This document shows, piece by piece, positions 33,434 through 43,191 of a stretch of 64,000 nt of DNA. The position numbers and the translations under genes were made by a program. A model generated the notes under the pieces. The model was not told the origin of the DNA and ran no database searches. It saw nothing but the letters and a program-made list of their open reading frames with translations. The stretch covers positions 1 through 64,000 of the forward strand of contig NZ_QTUA01000001.1 in the NCBI RefSeq assembly GCF_003386865.1, given 5' to 3'. Numbering within the stretch: position 1 is the stretch's first letter; each line of letters starts with the position of its first letter. The stretch is from Calidifontibacter indicus. GTDB taxonomy: Bacteria; Actinomycetota; Actinomycetes; Actinomycetales; Dermatophilaceae.

Positions 33434-36042
33434 CGGCGGATCTCCAGGGTCGGACCGGACAGGAACACCGGACGGCGCGCCGCGTCGACGACCTCGATCT
33501 GCGGGTCGCTACGCTCGGCCGCGGTGGCCGGACGCCGCTGGCCGCGTTCGACCACGTAGTGCAGGTCGTCGTCGGGAGCGTCGTCGTTGACGAACGCCGC
33601 GAACCGGGCAAGCTTGGCCGGGTCGTCGAGCACGTCGCGCCACTCGTCGGAGTAGGAGTCGACGTGCCTGGCCATCGCCGCGTCGAGGTCGGCGGCCACG
33701 CCGAGGCTGTCGTGCAGGATCACGTCGCGCACGTGGTCGAGCCCGCCGTCGATCTCCTCCAGCCAGGCGGCCGTGCGTTGCAGCCGGTCGGCGGTGCGGA
33801 TGTAGTACATGAAGAAGCGGTCGATCGCCTGCACGAGGCCGGCATCGTCGAGGTCTTCGGCGAGCAACTGTGCGTGGCGCGGGGTGAATCCGCCGTTACC
33901 TCCGACGTAGAGATTCCATCCCTTCTCGGTCGCGATGACTCCGACGTCCTTGCCACGGGCCTCGGCGCACTCACGCGCGCAACCCGACACCCCGACCTTG
34001 AGCTTGTGCGGCGATCGCAGTCCGCGGTAGCGCAGTTCGAGGGCGATCGCCATGCCCACGGAGTCCTGCACGCCGTAGCGGCACCAGGTGCGTCCGACGC
34101 ACGACTTCACCGTGCGCAACGACTTGCCGTAGGCGTGCCCCGACTCGAAGCCGGCGTCGACGAGTCGCTTCCAGATCGCCGGCAACTGGTCGACCCGGGC
34201 ACCGAACAGATCGATGCGTTGGCCGCCGGTGATCTTGGTGTAGAGGTCGAAGTCGGCGGCCACCTGGCCGATCGCGATGAGGCCCTGCGGGGTGATCTCG
34301 CCGCCGGGGATGCGCGGCACCACCGAGTAGGTGCCGTCTTTTTGCAGGTTGGCGAGCATGTGGTCGTTGGTGTCCTGCAGGCCGCCCTGCTCGCCGTCGA
34401 GGATGTGCCCGTTGCCCAGGCTGGCGAGGATCGAGGCGACCGTCGGCTTGCAGACATCGCAGCCGTGACCGGTGCCGTGCCGTTCGACGATTGCGCTGAA
34501 GGTGGTGAGTCCGGTGACCTGCACGGCGCCGAACAGCTCCGCCCGGCTCATCGGGAAGTGTTCGCACAGTGCCTTGGTAACCTCGACGCCGGCCGCGGCG
34601 AGCTGCACCTCGGTGATCTTCTTGACCAGCGGCAGGCAGGAGCCGCAGCTCGTGCCGGCCTTGGTGCAGCCCTTCACGTCCGCGAGGCTGCAGCACCCTT
34701 CCTGGTCGACGGCCCGGCGCACCTGCCCGGCGCTGACGTTGTTGCACGAGCAGACGGTGGCTTCGTCGGGCAGCTCCAGCTGCGCCGCTTCGCCGCCTTC
34801 GGGTGCCACCAAAGCGGCTGGGTCACAAGCCAGTTCCTGACCGAGCATCGGGCGCAGCGAGGCGTAGGCGCTGGCGTCGCCGACGAGGATGCCACCCAGC
34901 AGGGTGCGGGCGTCGTCGCTGACGACGAGCTTCTTGTAGACGCCGTTGACCGCGTCGGCGTAGGCCACCTCGAGACAACCAGGCGTGGTGGCGAAGGCGT
35001 CACCGAACGAGGCGACGTCGACGCCGAGCAGCTTCAGCTTGGTCGATGAGTCGGCACCCGGGAAGGTCGCCTCACCGTCGAGCAGCCGGTCGACGACCAC
35101 CTCCGCCATCGCGTAGCCCGGCGCGACGAGCCCCCACACCCGACCGTCGATGCAGGCCACTTCACCGATCGCGCTGACCAGTTCGTCGTCGGTGCGGCAA
35201 CCGGAGTCGACGACCACTCCGCCCCGCTCGCCGATCGTCAGACCGGCGTCGCGGGCGAGTTCGTCGCGCGGTCGCACGCCAGTGGCGAAGATGACCACCT
35301 CGACGTCGATCGAGTCGCCGTCGGCGAAGGTCATCGTCCGCACCCGTCCGGTGCGCTTGTCGGTGATCTTGGCGGTGGCCGTGTCGGTGCGGACGGTGAC
35401 ACCCAACGCCTCGATGAGCCGGCGCAGTTGCGCTCCGCCGCCCTCGTCGACCTGCAACGGCATCAGCCGGGGCGCGAACTCGACCACGGTGGCCTCGGCG
35501 CCGAGCGCCTGCAACGCGCCGGCCGCCTCGAGCCCGAGCAGGCCACCGCCGACGACGGCTCCGCGCACCGGCCGGCCCGGATGGTCGGCCCGCAGCTTCT
35601 CGACGAACGACCGCAGGTCGGCGACGTCGTCGATCGTGCGGTAGACGAAACATCCGCGCAGGTCCTTGCCGGGCACCGGCGGCACCGCCGCGTACGACCC
35701 GGTGGCCAACACCAGGTGGTCGTAGCTGAGCAACTGCCCTGTCGACAGTTCGACCACGCGGGCCACCCGGTTGACCTGAAGCGCGCGCACGCCCTTGCGC
35801 AGGCGCACCAGCGGGTCGTGCCACAACTGGTCCTGCCCGAGCGCGAGGTCGTCGGGGTCGCGGCCGGTGAAGTAGGAGGTCAACGCCACCCGGTCGTAGG
35901 GCGGACGCGGTTCCTCGGCCAGCACCGTTACCCGGTAGCTGTCGGCGTTGTCCCGGGCTCGGAGGGCTTCGACGAAGCGGTGCGCGACCATGCCGGCGCC
36001 CACCACGACGACGTGTCGCTGAGTCGAGTCGGTCGGGCTCAT
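33430..36042 (-). CDS. nirB: Assimilatory nitrite reductase (NADH) large subunit NirB
   Basis: 870 residues. FAD/NADH oxidoreductase module 1-420 (VVVVGAGMVAHRFVEALRAR; VVGGGLLGLEAAGAL). BFD-like [2Fe-2S] domain with TVCSCNNVSAGQVRRA and CTKAGTSCGSCLP. Ferredoxin-like half-domains follow, then the siroheme/[4Fe-4S] site SCVGRTWCRYGVQDS and VGVSGCARECAEARG. It reduces nitrite to ammonium with NirD. ATG at 36042 follows AGGAG at 6 nt; a longer upstream frame is Arg/Pro-rich and not NirB-like. Confidence 0.96.
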   Translation of the reverse strand: MSPTDSTQRHVVVVGAGMVAHRFVEALRARDNADSYRVTVLAEEPRPPYDRVALTSYFTGRDPDDLALGQDQLWHDPLVRLRKGVRALQVNRVARVVELSTGQLLSYDHLVLATGSYAAVPPVPGKDLRGCFVYRTIDDVADLRSFVEKLRADHPGRPVRGAVVGGGLLGLEAAGALQALGAEATVVEFAPRLMPLQVDEGGGAQLRRLIEALGVTVRTDTATAKITDKRTGRVRTMTFADGDSIDVEVVIFATGVRPRDELARDAGLTIGERGGVVVDSGCRTDDELVSAIGEVACIDGRVWGLVAPGYAMAEVVVDRLLDGEATFPGADSSTKLKLLGVDVASFGDAFATTPGCLEVAYADAVNGVYKKLVVSDDARTLLGGILVGDASAYASLRPMLGQELACDPAALVAPEGGEAAQLELPDEATVCSCNNVSAGQVRRAVDQEGCCSLADVKGCTKAGTSCGSCLPLVKKITEVQLAAAGVEVTKALCEHFPMSRAELFGAVQVTGLTTFSAIVERHGTGHGCDVCKPTVASILASLGNGHILDGEQGGLQDTNDHMLANLQKDGTYSVVPRIPGGEITPQGLIAIGQVAADFDLYTKITGGQRIDLFGARVDQLPAIWKRLVDAGFESGHAYGKSLRTVKSCVGRTWCRYGVQDSVGMAIALELRYRGLRSPHKLKVGVSGCARECAEARGKDVGVIATEKGWNLYVGGNGGFTPRHAQLLAEDLDDAGLVQAIDRFFMYYIRTADRLQRTAAWLEEIDGGLDHVRDVILHDSLGVAADLDAAMARHVDSYSDEWRDVLDDPAKLARFAAFVNDDAPDDDLHYVVERGQRRPATAAERSDPQIEVVDAARRPVFLSGPTLEIRR

Positions 36043-36145
36043 TGCGGGCTCCTGGTTTCGTCGGGGGTCATCGGGATGGTTCGAAAGTAGGTGCGTCGTG
36101 TTTCGGCACCAGGTCCGAAAATGTTTCGGGCAGGCAAATTCGTGC
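36043..36145 (-). promoter_or_regulatory. nirB upstream region with GAAAC motifs
   Basis: On the minus strand two GAAAC motifs lie 23 bp apart (start to start), with GGACC six bases after the first. This resembles a half-conserved GlnR operator (GTNAC/GAAAC boxes spaced by 6), but the second spacing is off by one. It could allow nirBD expression separately from narK-nasA. Confidence 0.3.
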
Positions 36146-37690
36146 TCACGGTGAGCCCTGGGACGGGTGAGCGCCGAGGGTCGCGTGCGCGTCTGCCGCG
36201 ACCGGTGTGGACAACGGCGTCGCGTTCGCCGGACGGGTGTCGGACGGTGGGTCGACCTCCTCCATCCACGCGAGCAGCCCCTCCACCGCCGAGGCACATC
36301 CGCCGCATCCGGTGGTGGCCCGGGTGCGTGCGGCGACCGCCTCGACGTCGCGGTCACCCGCTGCGTGCGCGCCGACGATCTCCCGCTTCGTCACGCCGTT
36401 GCACCGGCAGACGGTGGCGTTGCCGGGCATGGTCGCGAGGTTGGTGCGGTCCGCACCCTGGCCCGCGCCCGTGCCGGTCGGCAGCTCGGCGAAGAGCAGA
36501 TGGGTGGGGTCCTTCGGCGTGGGTGTGCGCCGCTCGAACGCCGCGGTGAGGTCGGCCGCAAGGTCGGGCGCGCCGATGCAGGTCGCGGCGACGACCCGGT
36601 CAGCAGCGACCTCGACACTCACGTGCCGACCGGCGCCGGCATCGCTGAGTGTCACCGTGCGTCCGGCGCCGCCGGCGGTGCCCATCGTGACCACCGAGAG
36701 TCCGCGGGCCTTGAGGGTGACGACGCCATCGGCAGACCCGGAGGCACGAACCGGCCGGCCGGCGAGTTCGTGGGCCAGGCGTCGGGCTTGCTCCCAGCCG
36801 GGTGCCAACAGCCCGGTCCAACGGCCCTCCTCCTGGGCGCAATCGCCGATGGCGGCGACCGCCGGGTCTTCGGGGCTACGCAGGTTGGCACCGACGACGA
36901 TGCCGTGCTCGACCGGAAGTCCTGCCGCACACGCAAGTTCGGTGCGCGGAACAACTCCCGCACTGGCCACGACGAGGTCGGTCGGCAGCACGGCGCCGGC
37001 GGCGGTGCGCAACCCGCAGACCGCGCCGTCGTGGCCGACCACGTCGATCACCTCGACATCGAGCAGCACCCCGATGCCCTGGGCGCGCAGCGAGTCGGCG
37101 AGCACCCGTGCCGCAGCGGCGTCCAACTGGCGATCCATCAGGGTCGGTGTGCGGTGCACCACCGTCACGTCGGCACCGCGATGGGCCAGGCCGCAGGCGA
37201 GTTCGATGCCGAGCAGCCCACCTCCGAGCACGGTGATCCGGCGGCCGGGGCGCGCCGCCGCCACCAGGTCGCGGCAGTCGTCGATGGTGCGCAGCGTGCG
37301 CACACCGCGAAGATCGCTGGTGGGCAACGGAACCCGTGGTTCGGCGCCGGTGGCCAAGACCAGGGTGTCGTAGTCGTGAACCACGCCGTCGGCGTCCGTC
37401 ACCGCCTTGGCGGCGCGGTCGATCGAGACGACCGTGGTGTCGGCGCGCACGACGACCGGCTCGGACGCGGCCGGCAGGGTGAGCGCGTTGATGTTCGCCC
37501 GGCCGGCGATCACCTCCGAGAGCAGCAGCCGGTTGTAGGGCAGGTGCGGTTCGGCGCCGAGCACGGTCACCGCGACGGCGCCCGGGGCGGCGAGCGTCTG
37601 CAGTTCCTCGACGAAGCGCGCCGCGACCATGCCGTGACCGACCACGACGACGCGGTGTGCATTGGAGTCGCCGCTCATGTCGCCGCTCAT
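36146..37690 (-). CDS. NasC-like FAD/NAD(P)H oxidoreductase with BFD [2Fe-2S] domain
   Basis: 514 residues. Pyridine nucleotide-disulphide oxidoreductase fold (RVVVVGHGMVAARFVEELQ; ITVLGGGLLGIELACGLAHR; VVASAGVVPRTELACAAGL). At about 430-490 a BFD-type [2Fe-2S] site VCRCNGVTKREIV ... TTGCGGCASAVEG. It resembles the N-terminal half of NirB and the electron-transfer subunit of assimilatory nitrate reductase. ATG at 37690 overlaps the nasA stop; a second in-frame ATG is 12 bp on, and the codons for MSGD are repeated. Confidence 0.87.
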   Translation of the reverse strand: MSGDMSGDSNAHRVVVVGHGMVAARFVEELQTLAAPGAVAVTVLGAEPHLPYNRLLLSEVIAGRANINALTLPAASEPVVVRADTTVVSIDRAAKAVTDADGVVHDYDTLVLATGAEPRVPLPTSDLRGVRTLRTIDDCRDLVAAARPGRRITVLGGGLLGIELACGLAHRGADVTVVHRTPTLMDRQLDAAAARVLADSLRAQGIGVLLDVEVIDVVGHDGAVCGLRTAAGAVLPTDLVVASAGVVPRTELACAAGLPVEHGIVVGANLRSPEDPAVAAIGDCAQEEGRWTGLLAPGWEQARRLAHELAGRPVRASGSADGVVTLKARGLSVVTMGTAGGAGRTVTLSDAGAGRHVSVEVAADRVVAATCIGAPDLAADLTAAFERRTPTPKDPTHLLFAELPTGTGAGQGADRTNLATMPGNATVCRCNGVTKREIVGAHAAGDRDVEAVAARTRATTGCGGCASAVEGLLAWMEEVDPPSDTRPANATPLSTPVAADAHATLGAHPSQGSP

Positions 37691-39840
37691 GTCCCTGCTC
37701 CGTGCTCGGCGGCCGACACGTCGACCGCGCACACCTTGAACTCCGGCATCCCGCTCACCGGGTCGGTGGCGGGGTTGGTGAGGTCGTTGCAGAACTGGTC
37801 GTCGCCGTCGCCGTGGAACGGCACGAACACACAGTCGGGCCGCACCGCGGTGGTCACCCGCGTCGGCGCGACGAACGAGCCACGCGCCGAGGTGATGCGC
37901 ACGGGTGTGCCGTCCTCGACGCCGATGCGGTGGGCGGTGAGCGGGTGCACCTCGGCGAACCGGTGCTCGCTCGGCCGACCGAGGGCCGCGACGCGGGCGG
38001 TCTGGGCGCCCGACTGGTACTGGCGCAGCACGCGTCCGGTGAGCAGGTAGGTGCGCGCGCCCTCGCGCAGGTCGTCGTCGACCCCGACGACCGACGGCAC
38101 GACCGCCAGCGCCCGACCCGACGGCGTCGCGAACCGGTCGAGGAACATCCGTGGGGTGCCGCTGTGTTCGCGGTCGGGGCACGGCCAGTACACCGGTTCG
38201 CGGGCCACCCGCTCGTGGTCGGCTCCGGCGTAGTCGGCGCGGCCGCCTGCGCTGGCCCGCCCGAGCTCGGCGAACACCTCGACCGGGTCGGTCGCGAATT
38301 TCACTGGTGCACCGAGAAGTTCGGCGAGTTGCGCCCAGATGACGAGCTCGTCGCGCACCCCGTCGGGCGGGTCTGTTGCTCGGGCCCGCCGCAGGATGCG
38401 TCCTTCGAGGGAGGTCATCGTGCCGTCCTCCTCGGCCCACTGCGGCACGGGCAGCACGACGTCGGCGAGCCGGGCCGTCGCCGAGGGCACGAAGTCGGCG
38501 ACGACGAGCAGGTCGAGACTGCCGAGCCGTTCGCGGACGGCGCCCGCGTCGGGTGCCGAGACGGCGGGGTTGGCGCCGTGCACGAAGAGCACCCGTGGGC
38601 CGCCGGGACGACCGAGCGAGTCGAGCAGTTCGACCGCGGGGCGGCCCGGACCGGGGATGGCGTCGGGGTCAACACCCCACACCTTTGCCACATGCGCCCG
38701 TGCCTGCGCGTCGGTGATGCTGCGGTAACCGGGCAGTTGGTCGCACTTCTGGCCGTGTTCGCGTCCGCCCTGCCCGTTGCCCTGACCGGTGAGGCAGCCG
38801 TAGCCGCTGCCGACGCGACCGGGCAGCCCCAGCGCGAGCGCCAGGTTGATCGCTGCGGTGACGGTGTCGGTGCCGTGCGCGTGCTGTTCGGCGCCGCGCC
38901 CGCTGATGACGTAGGCGCCCGCTCCCCCGCGGTGTGGTGCGGCGGCCACGAGCAGTTCGGCCGCCTCCCGGATCTGACCGGCGGGCACACCGGTCGCCTG
39001 CTGGGTGCGCTCGGGCCACCAGCACGTGGACGCGGCTGCCACCGCATCCCACCCCTCGACGCGGGCCGCGAGGTAGTCGTCGTCGGTGCCGCTCGCCGCG
39101 ATCACCGCGTGCAGCAGGCCGAGCAACAGCACGACGTCGGTGCCGGGCAGCGGCTGCAGATGCAGGCCGGCCCCGTCGTCGGTCAGCGCCGCCGTCGCGC
39201 TGTGCCGCGGATCGATGACGATCAGACCGCCGCGCTGCCGGGCGCCGGCCAGGTGCCGGGTCATCGGCGGCATCGTCTCGGCCGGGTTGCTGCCGACCAG
39301 CAGCACCGCGTCGGCGCCGCCGAGGTCGGCGAGCGGGAAGGGCAGACCGCGGTCGAGCCCGAACGCCCGGTTGCCCGCCGCGGCGGCCGACGACATGCAG
39401 AACCGTCCGTTGTAGTCGATAAGGGCGGTGCCGAGGGCAACCCGCGCGAACTTGCCCAGGCTGTAAGCCTTTTCGTTGGTCAGGCCACCGCCGCCGAAGA
39501 CCGCGACCGCGTCGGGGCCGTCGGCGCGTTGTGCCGCACGGATGGCGCTGACGATCCGTTCGTACGCCTCCTGCCAGGTCGCTGCGCGTAGTTCACCGCC
39601 CGCGTCCCGCACCATCGGCGTCGTGATCCGGTCGCGCACCGCCAGCAGTTCGGCTGCGGTCCAACCCTTCTGGCACAGACCGCCCTGGTTGGTCGGGAAG
39701 TCACGGGGCTGCACCGCGAGCCTGCCGTCGTCAGCCGGCTCGAGCCGCATCGCGCACTGCAGCGCGCAGTAGGGGCAGTGCGTATCAGTGCCCGTCGCGC
39801 TCGTCCGCCGCTGCGGCGCGTCGAGGTCGGTGAGCGTCAT
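37687..39840 (-). CDS. nasA: Assimilatory nitrate reductase catalytic subunit
   Basis: 717 residues, molybdopterin oxidoreductase. The N-terminal [4Fe-4S] site is [11 protein letters not shown] with the fourth Cys in [12 protein letters not shown]. Mo-cofactor segments include [39 protein letters not shown] and LIVIDPRHS. The C-terminal dinucleotide-binding domain has [29 protein letters not shown] and [12 protein letters not shown]. It reduces nitrate to nitrite in the cytoplasm. ATG at 39840 with GAGG 7 nt before is preferred over GTG two codons earlier. It follows narK by 9 bp. Confidence 0.94.
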   Translation of the reverse strand: MTLTDLDAPQRRTSATGTDTHCPYCALQCAMRLEPADDGRLAVQPRDFPTNQGGLCQKGWTAAELLAVRDRITTPMVRDAGGELRAATWQEAYERIVSAIRAAQRADGPDAVAVFGGGGLTNEKAYSLGKFARVALGTALIDYNGRFCMSSAAAAGNRAFGLDRGLPFPLADLGGADAVLLVGSNPAETMPPMTRHLAGARQRGGLIVIDPRHSATAALTDDGAGLHLQPLPGTDVVLLLGLLHAVIAASGTDDDYLAARVEGWDAVAAASTCWWPERTQQATGVPAGQIREAAELLVAAAPHRGGAGAYVISGRGAEQHAHGTDTVTAAINLALALGLPGRVGSGYGCLTGQGNGQGGREHGQKCDQLPGYRSITDAQARAHVAKVWGVDPDAIPGPGRPAVELLDSLGRPGGPRVLFVHGANPAVSAPDAGAVRERLGSLDLLVVADFVPSATARLADVVLPVPQWAEEDGTMTSLEGRILRRARATDPPDGVRDELVIWAQLAELLGAPVKFATDPVEVFAELGRASAGGRADYAGADHERVAREPVYWPCPDREHSGTPRMFLDRFATPSGRALAVVPSVVGVDDDLREGARTYLLTGRVLRQYQSGAQTARVAALGRPSEHRFAEVHPLTAHRIGVEDGTPVRITSARGSFVAPTRVTTAVRPDCVFVPFHGDGDDQFCNDLTNPATDPVSGMPEFKVCAVDVSAAEHGAGT

Positions 39841-39849
39841 CGCCACGCC

Positions 39850-41277
39850 TCAGATCCGGTGGCTGCCGAGAGCAGAACCCTTGCGGCCGTACGCCGCCCA
39901 GGTGATCGCCGCCATCAGCAGGTAGACCCCGAGGATCACCAGCAGCGCGGGCACGATCGTGCCGGCCGGGTGGGCGGCGTCGATGCTGTGCGACTTGGAG
40001 ACAGCGAAGCCCTGCGGCACGAGAAACCCGCCGAAGGCACCGATCGCACCGACGATCCCGATCGCGCCGCCCGCTGTCCGCACCGCGGTGGCCCGACCGG
40101 CCGGCGAGCGGTCGGTGGCCGTCACGTCGAAGACGGCGGGGATCATCCGGTAGATCGAGCCGTTGCCCACGCCGGTGAACACGAACAGCCAGCAGAAGCT
40201 GACCATGAAGAGCCCGAAGTCGTTGGTGCGCAACGCGATCACCGCACCACCGGCGCCGACCGCCATCGCCAGGAAGGAGACCACGGTGACCACCCACCCG
40301 CCGACCCGGTCGGCGGCGATGCCGCCCAGCGGACGGCTCAACGAACCGACGAGGGCGCCGAGGAAGGCGAGCTTGAGACCTTCGGCCGGAAACGCGTCGT
40401 GCAGCAGTTTCGGGAAGACCCCGGCGAACCCGATGAACGAACCGAAGGTGCCGATGTAGAGCAACGACAGCAGCCAGGTGTGCGGCATCCGGGCGGCCCG
40501 TCGCATCGAGCGTCCGTCGTTCGCGGCCATCGTCAGGTTGTCCATGAAGCGCCAGGCGAGCAATGCCGCCAACAGCGCTGCCGGCACGAAGATCCAACCG
40601 GCCGCGGGAAGGTTCGGAGCGGTCGCCGTCGCGGCTCCCCAGACCACCACGAAGGGCACGACGAACTGCACCGCCGCCGTGCCGAGGTTGCCGCCGGCCG
40701 CGTTGAGCCCCAACGCTGCTCCCTTGCGGGCGGCCGGGAAGAAGAAGGAGATGTTGGTCATCGACGAAGCGAAGTTGCCGCCGCCGAACCCGGCCAGTGC
40801 TGCGACGAGCAGCAGCACCGGGAAGGGCGCCAGATTCTCCAGCGCCACCACCAGCCCGAGGGTCGGCGCGAGCAGCAGCAGCGCCGACATGATCGTCCAG
40901 TTGCGGCCGCCGAACCGCGGCACCGCGAAGCTGTACGGGATGCGCAGTGCCGATCCGACGAGCACCGGCATCGACAGCAGCCAGAACTGCTGGCTGTCGG
41001 TCAACGCGTTCGCGCCGGTATAGCCGAAGGCCGCCAGTTGCGGCACGACGATGCCCCAGAGCGCGAACACCCCGAACCCGAGGAACTCCGCCAGCACCGA
41101 CAACCCGAGGTTGCGCCGTGCGATTGAGCGGCCGTGCGCCGCCCACTGGGCAGGGTCTTCGGGGTCCCAGCCGTCGAGCCATCGTCCCGGTCGGCGGACG
41201 AGCCCGTCGGCGGTGTCGACGGTGTCGACGGGAGGGGCGAGCGCCAGATCGGTCGGCTCGGTGGTTGTGGTGACCAT
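39850..41277 (-). CDS. NarK-family nitrate/nitrite transporter
   Basis: 475 residues, MFS fold with 12 hydrophobic segments. NarK signature glycine-rich motifs GFGGGNFASSMTNISFFFP and GNGSIYRMIPAVF, plus the nitrate-site Arg in SALRIPYSF and the matching Arg region in the second half (VGSLSRPLGGIAADRVGG). It imports nitrate for the reductase encoded next. ATG at 41277 is preferred, with GAGG spaced 5 nt before; a GTG two codons earlier is possible. A GlnR-like site lies 66-103 bp upstream. Confidence 0.92.
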   Translation of the reverse strand: MVTTTTEPTDLALAPPVDTVDTADGLVRRPGRWLDGWDPEDPAQWAAHGRSIARRNLGLSVLAEFLGFGVFALWGIVVPQLAAFGYTGANALTDSQQFWLLSMPVLVGSALRIPYSFAVPRFGGRNWTIMSALLLLAPTLGLVVALENLAPFPVLLLVAALAGFGGGNFASSMTNISFFFPAARKGAALGLNAAGGNLGTAAVQFVVPFVVVWGAATATAPNLPAAGWIFVPAALLAALLAWRFMDNLTMAANDGRSMRRAARMPHTWLLSLLYIGTFGSFIGFAGVFPKLLHDAFPAEGLKLAFLGALVGSLSRPLGGIAADRVGGWVVTVVSFLAMAVGAGGAVIALRTNDFGLFMVSFCWLFVFTGVGNGSIYRMIPAVFDVTATDRSPAGRATAVRTAGGAIGIVGAIGAFGGFLVPQGFAVSKSHSIDAAHPAGTIVPALLVILGVYLLMAAITWAAYGRKGSALGSHRI

Positions 41278-41342
41278 GAACACCTCGCACGCAGGTGCCC
41301 ACCCGGACGGTGAGCGAGTGCGAGGAACGCTATGGACGCCGT

Positions 41343-41380
41343 GTTTCGTCGGCCGACTGCTTGCGTAACACGCAGGTCAC
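41343..41380 (-). promoter_or_regulatory. GlnR-type operator upstream of narK
   Basis: Read on the minus strand: GTGAC-N6-GTTAC-N6-AGTCG-N6-GAAAC. The four pentamers have exactly the 6-bp spacing of GlnR boxes (GTNAC-N6-GAAAC repeated). The first and last match, the second partly, the third poorly. Its place before a nitrate assimilation operon fits nitrogen control. Confidence 0.6.
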
Positions 41381-41497
41381 ACCGCCCTCACCGCCGCTGC
41401 CGCGCGTGGTGAAGCGTCCTGACCTGCGCAGATCCACCCCCGAAGGAGGCGTGGAGTGACTCACGTCACGTGGATCGACCGTGAGGTGCGGCGCCGG

Positions 41498-42100
41498 TCA
41501 GGCCAGTCCGACGTCTTCCAGGCTGAACGCGGACAGGTAGGGCACGCCCAGGCCGTCCTCGATGACCTGCTGCGCACCGGTGGCGCGATCGACGATGGTG
41601 GCGACGGCGACGACCTCGGCGCCCTCGTCGCGGGCGGCCTGCACCGCGTCGGTCGGCGACGCGCCGGTGGTGGTGGTGTCCTCGACCACGAGCACCCGGC
41701 GGCCCTTGATCGACGGCCCCTCGATGCGCTGCTGCAACCCGTGGGCCTTGCCCTGCTTGCGCACCACGAACGCGTCGAGCCGGTCGCCGGCGGCCGCGGC
41801 GGCGTGCAGCATCGAGGTGGCCACCGGGTCGGCGCCGAGGGTGAGTCCGCCGACGGCGTCGAAGTCGAGTTGCTTGGTCAACTCGCGCATCACGCGTCCG
41901 ACCAACGGGGCGGCCTCGCCCGACAGCGAGATGCGGCGCAGGTCGACGTAGTAGTCGGCCTGCTTGCCGGAGGAGAGCATCACCCGACCGTGCACGACGG
42001 CTTGCTCCTTGATGAGCTCGAGCAGGCGGGCGCGGTCGGCGGCGAGGTCGACCGAGGTGTTGGAGGTGGTGGCGGTGTTGTCGGCGGCGGCGTCAGTCAC
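41498..42100 (-). CDS. pyrE: Orotate phosphoribosyltransferase
   Basis: 200 residues. Transfers phosphoribosyl from PRPP to orotate to make OMP. The PRPP motif is VLVVEDTTTTGASPTDAVQA (about 135-155), the orotate region SSGKQADYYVDLRRIS (about 44-60) and GLTLGADPVATSM. All key elements are present. Start GTG at 42100. The N-terminal 18 residues are Asn/Thr/Ala-rich. It is followed on the left by the GlnR site and nitrate operon, transcribed the same way. Confidence 0.95.
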   Translation of the reverse strand: MTDAAADNTATTSNTSVDLAADRARLLELIKEQAVVHGRVMLSSGKQADYYVDLRRISLSGEAAPLVGRVMRELTKQLDFDAVGGLTLGADPVATSMLHAAAAAGDRLDAFVVRKQGKAHGLQQRIEGPSIKGRRVLVVEDTTTTGASPTDAVQAARDEGAEVVAVATIVDRATGAQQVIEDGLGVPYLSAFSLEDVGLA

Positions 42101-42125
42101 GGCTCACAGCCTAGAGCGGGAGCGC

Positions 42126-42902
42126 TCAGTCCTTGTTCGGACGGTGACGGCGCACCAGCTTCGGTTTGCGCACGATCGAGCGGGGCACGACGCGCAAGAG
42201 TCCGGCGGCGATCTTGTACTGAACGCCCGGGATGCTGAGGACCTTGCCCTTGTCGACGTCGGCCAGGCCGTCGGAGACCAGTTTGTCTGCGTCGAGCCAC
42301 ATGAAGTCGGGGGCGGCCTGGCTGGCTTTGATGCCGGCGCGGTCGTGGAACTCGGTGCGGGTGAAGCCGGGTGCGAGCGCGGTGACCTTGACGCCGGTGT
42401 CGGCGAGTTCGACGGCGAGCGACTCGGAGAAGACGGTGACCCACGACTTGGCCGCCGAGTAGGTGCCCGACGACATGAAGCCGGCCACCGAGGAAACGTT
42501 GACGATGTTGCCGGCTCCGCGCTCCTTCATCGCCAGGGCGGCGGCGTGCGAAAGCACGAGCACGGCGCGCACCAGAACGTCGAGCATCTGCTCCTCTTCC
42601 TCGACCGTGTTGCGGATGAACGACTTGCGCAGGCCGAACCCGGCGTTGTTGACCAGCAGGTCGACCGGACGCTGCCGGTCGCCGAGCCGGTCGGCGACGG
42701 TGCCGAGTTGGGTGCGGTCGGCGAGGTCTGCCGGCAGCACCTCGACCCGGATGCCGTGCTGCGCCTCGAGCTCGGCGCGCAGCGCCTCCAGCCGGCTCTC
42801 GTCACGGGCGACGACGACGAGGTCGTGGCCGCGCGCGGCGAGCTGGTGGGCGAAGGTCTTGCCGATGCCGGCGCTGGCGCCGGTGACGAGTGCGGTAGGC
42901 AT
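42126..42902 (-). CDS. Short-chain dehydrogenase/reductase
   Basis: 258 residues. NAD(P)-binding TGASAGIG (about 7-14), LVNNAGFGL, catalytic Ser in VNVSSVAGFMSS, and YSAAKSW (Tyr-x-x-x-Lys). The C-terminal basic tail (KPKLVRRHRPNKD) is unusual and could contact membrane or nucleic acid. A TAGGAT box 7 nt before the ATG suggests a leaderless mRNA. The substrate is unknown. This is the last chromosomal gene before the nested insertion region. Confidence 0.9.
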   Translation of the reverse strand: MPTALVTGASAGIGKTFAHQLAARGHDLVVVARDESRLEALRAELEAQHGIRVEVLPADLADRTQLGTVADRLGDRQRPVDLLVNNAGFGLRKSFIRNTVEEEEQMLDVLVRAVLVLSHAAALAMKERGAGNIVNVSSVAGFMSSGTYSAAKSWVTVFSESLAVELADTGVKVTALAPGFTRTEFHDRAGIKASQAAPDFMWLDADKLVSDGLADVDKGKVLSIPGVQYKIAAGLLRVVPRSIVRKPKLVRRHRPNKD

Positions 42903-42959
42903 GGCGCCGATCCTAGGTCGCGCCGCACGCGAACCCATGAACCCGCCTCTGACCCCCCG

Positions 42960-43191
42960 TTACCGTGTTTGTGGGCCTTGAAGCAAGGCTCCTGGTCGCC
43001 GGCCCCGGCATGACTGACTGCCCCTGTCGCTTGCATGATCCGGGGGGTGTTGTCACCGGGTGCTGGTGGCGCTGGTGGACCGCTGATAGGGACCGGGCCG
43101 CCCGAGCTTTGGGTAGGTCTCTTCGTAACGTCGATGTCGGCTTCCTGCGCCTGATCTGGTGACCAGCCGCTCGGACGCACGAGGAGGGACC
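42960..43191 (+). other. Non-coding left end of the IS110 element, possible guide (bridge) RNA region
   Basis: No gene is present in the 289 bp between the SDR and the transposase start. In IS110-family elements the non-coding end next to the recombinase gene can encode a structured bridge RNA that specifies target and donor DNA. G/T-rich loops (GGGGGGTGTTGTCACC; GGTGCTGGTGGCGCTGGTGG) are visible. This assignment rests on position and family knowledge; I did not fold it. Confidence 0.35.
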
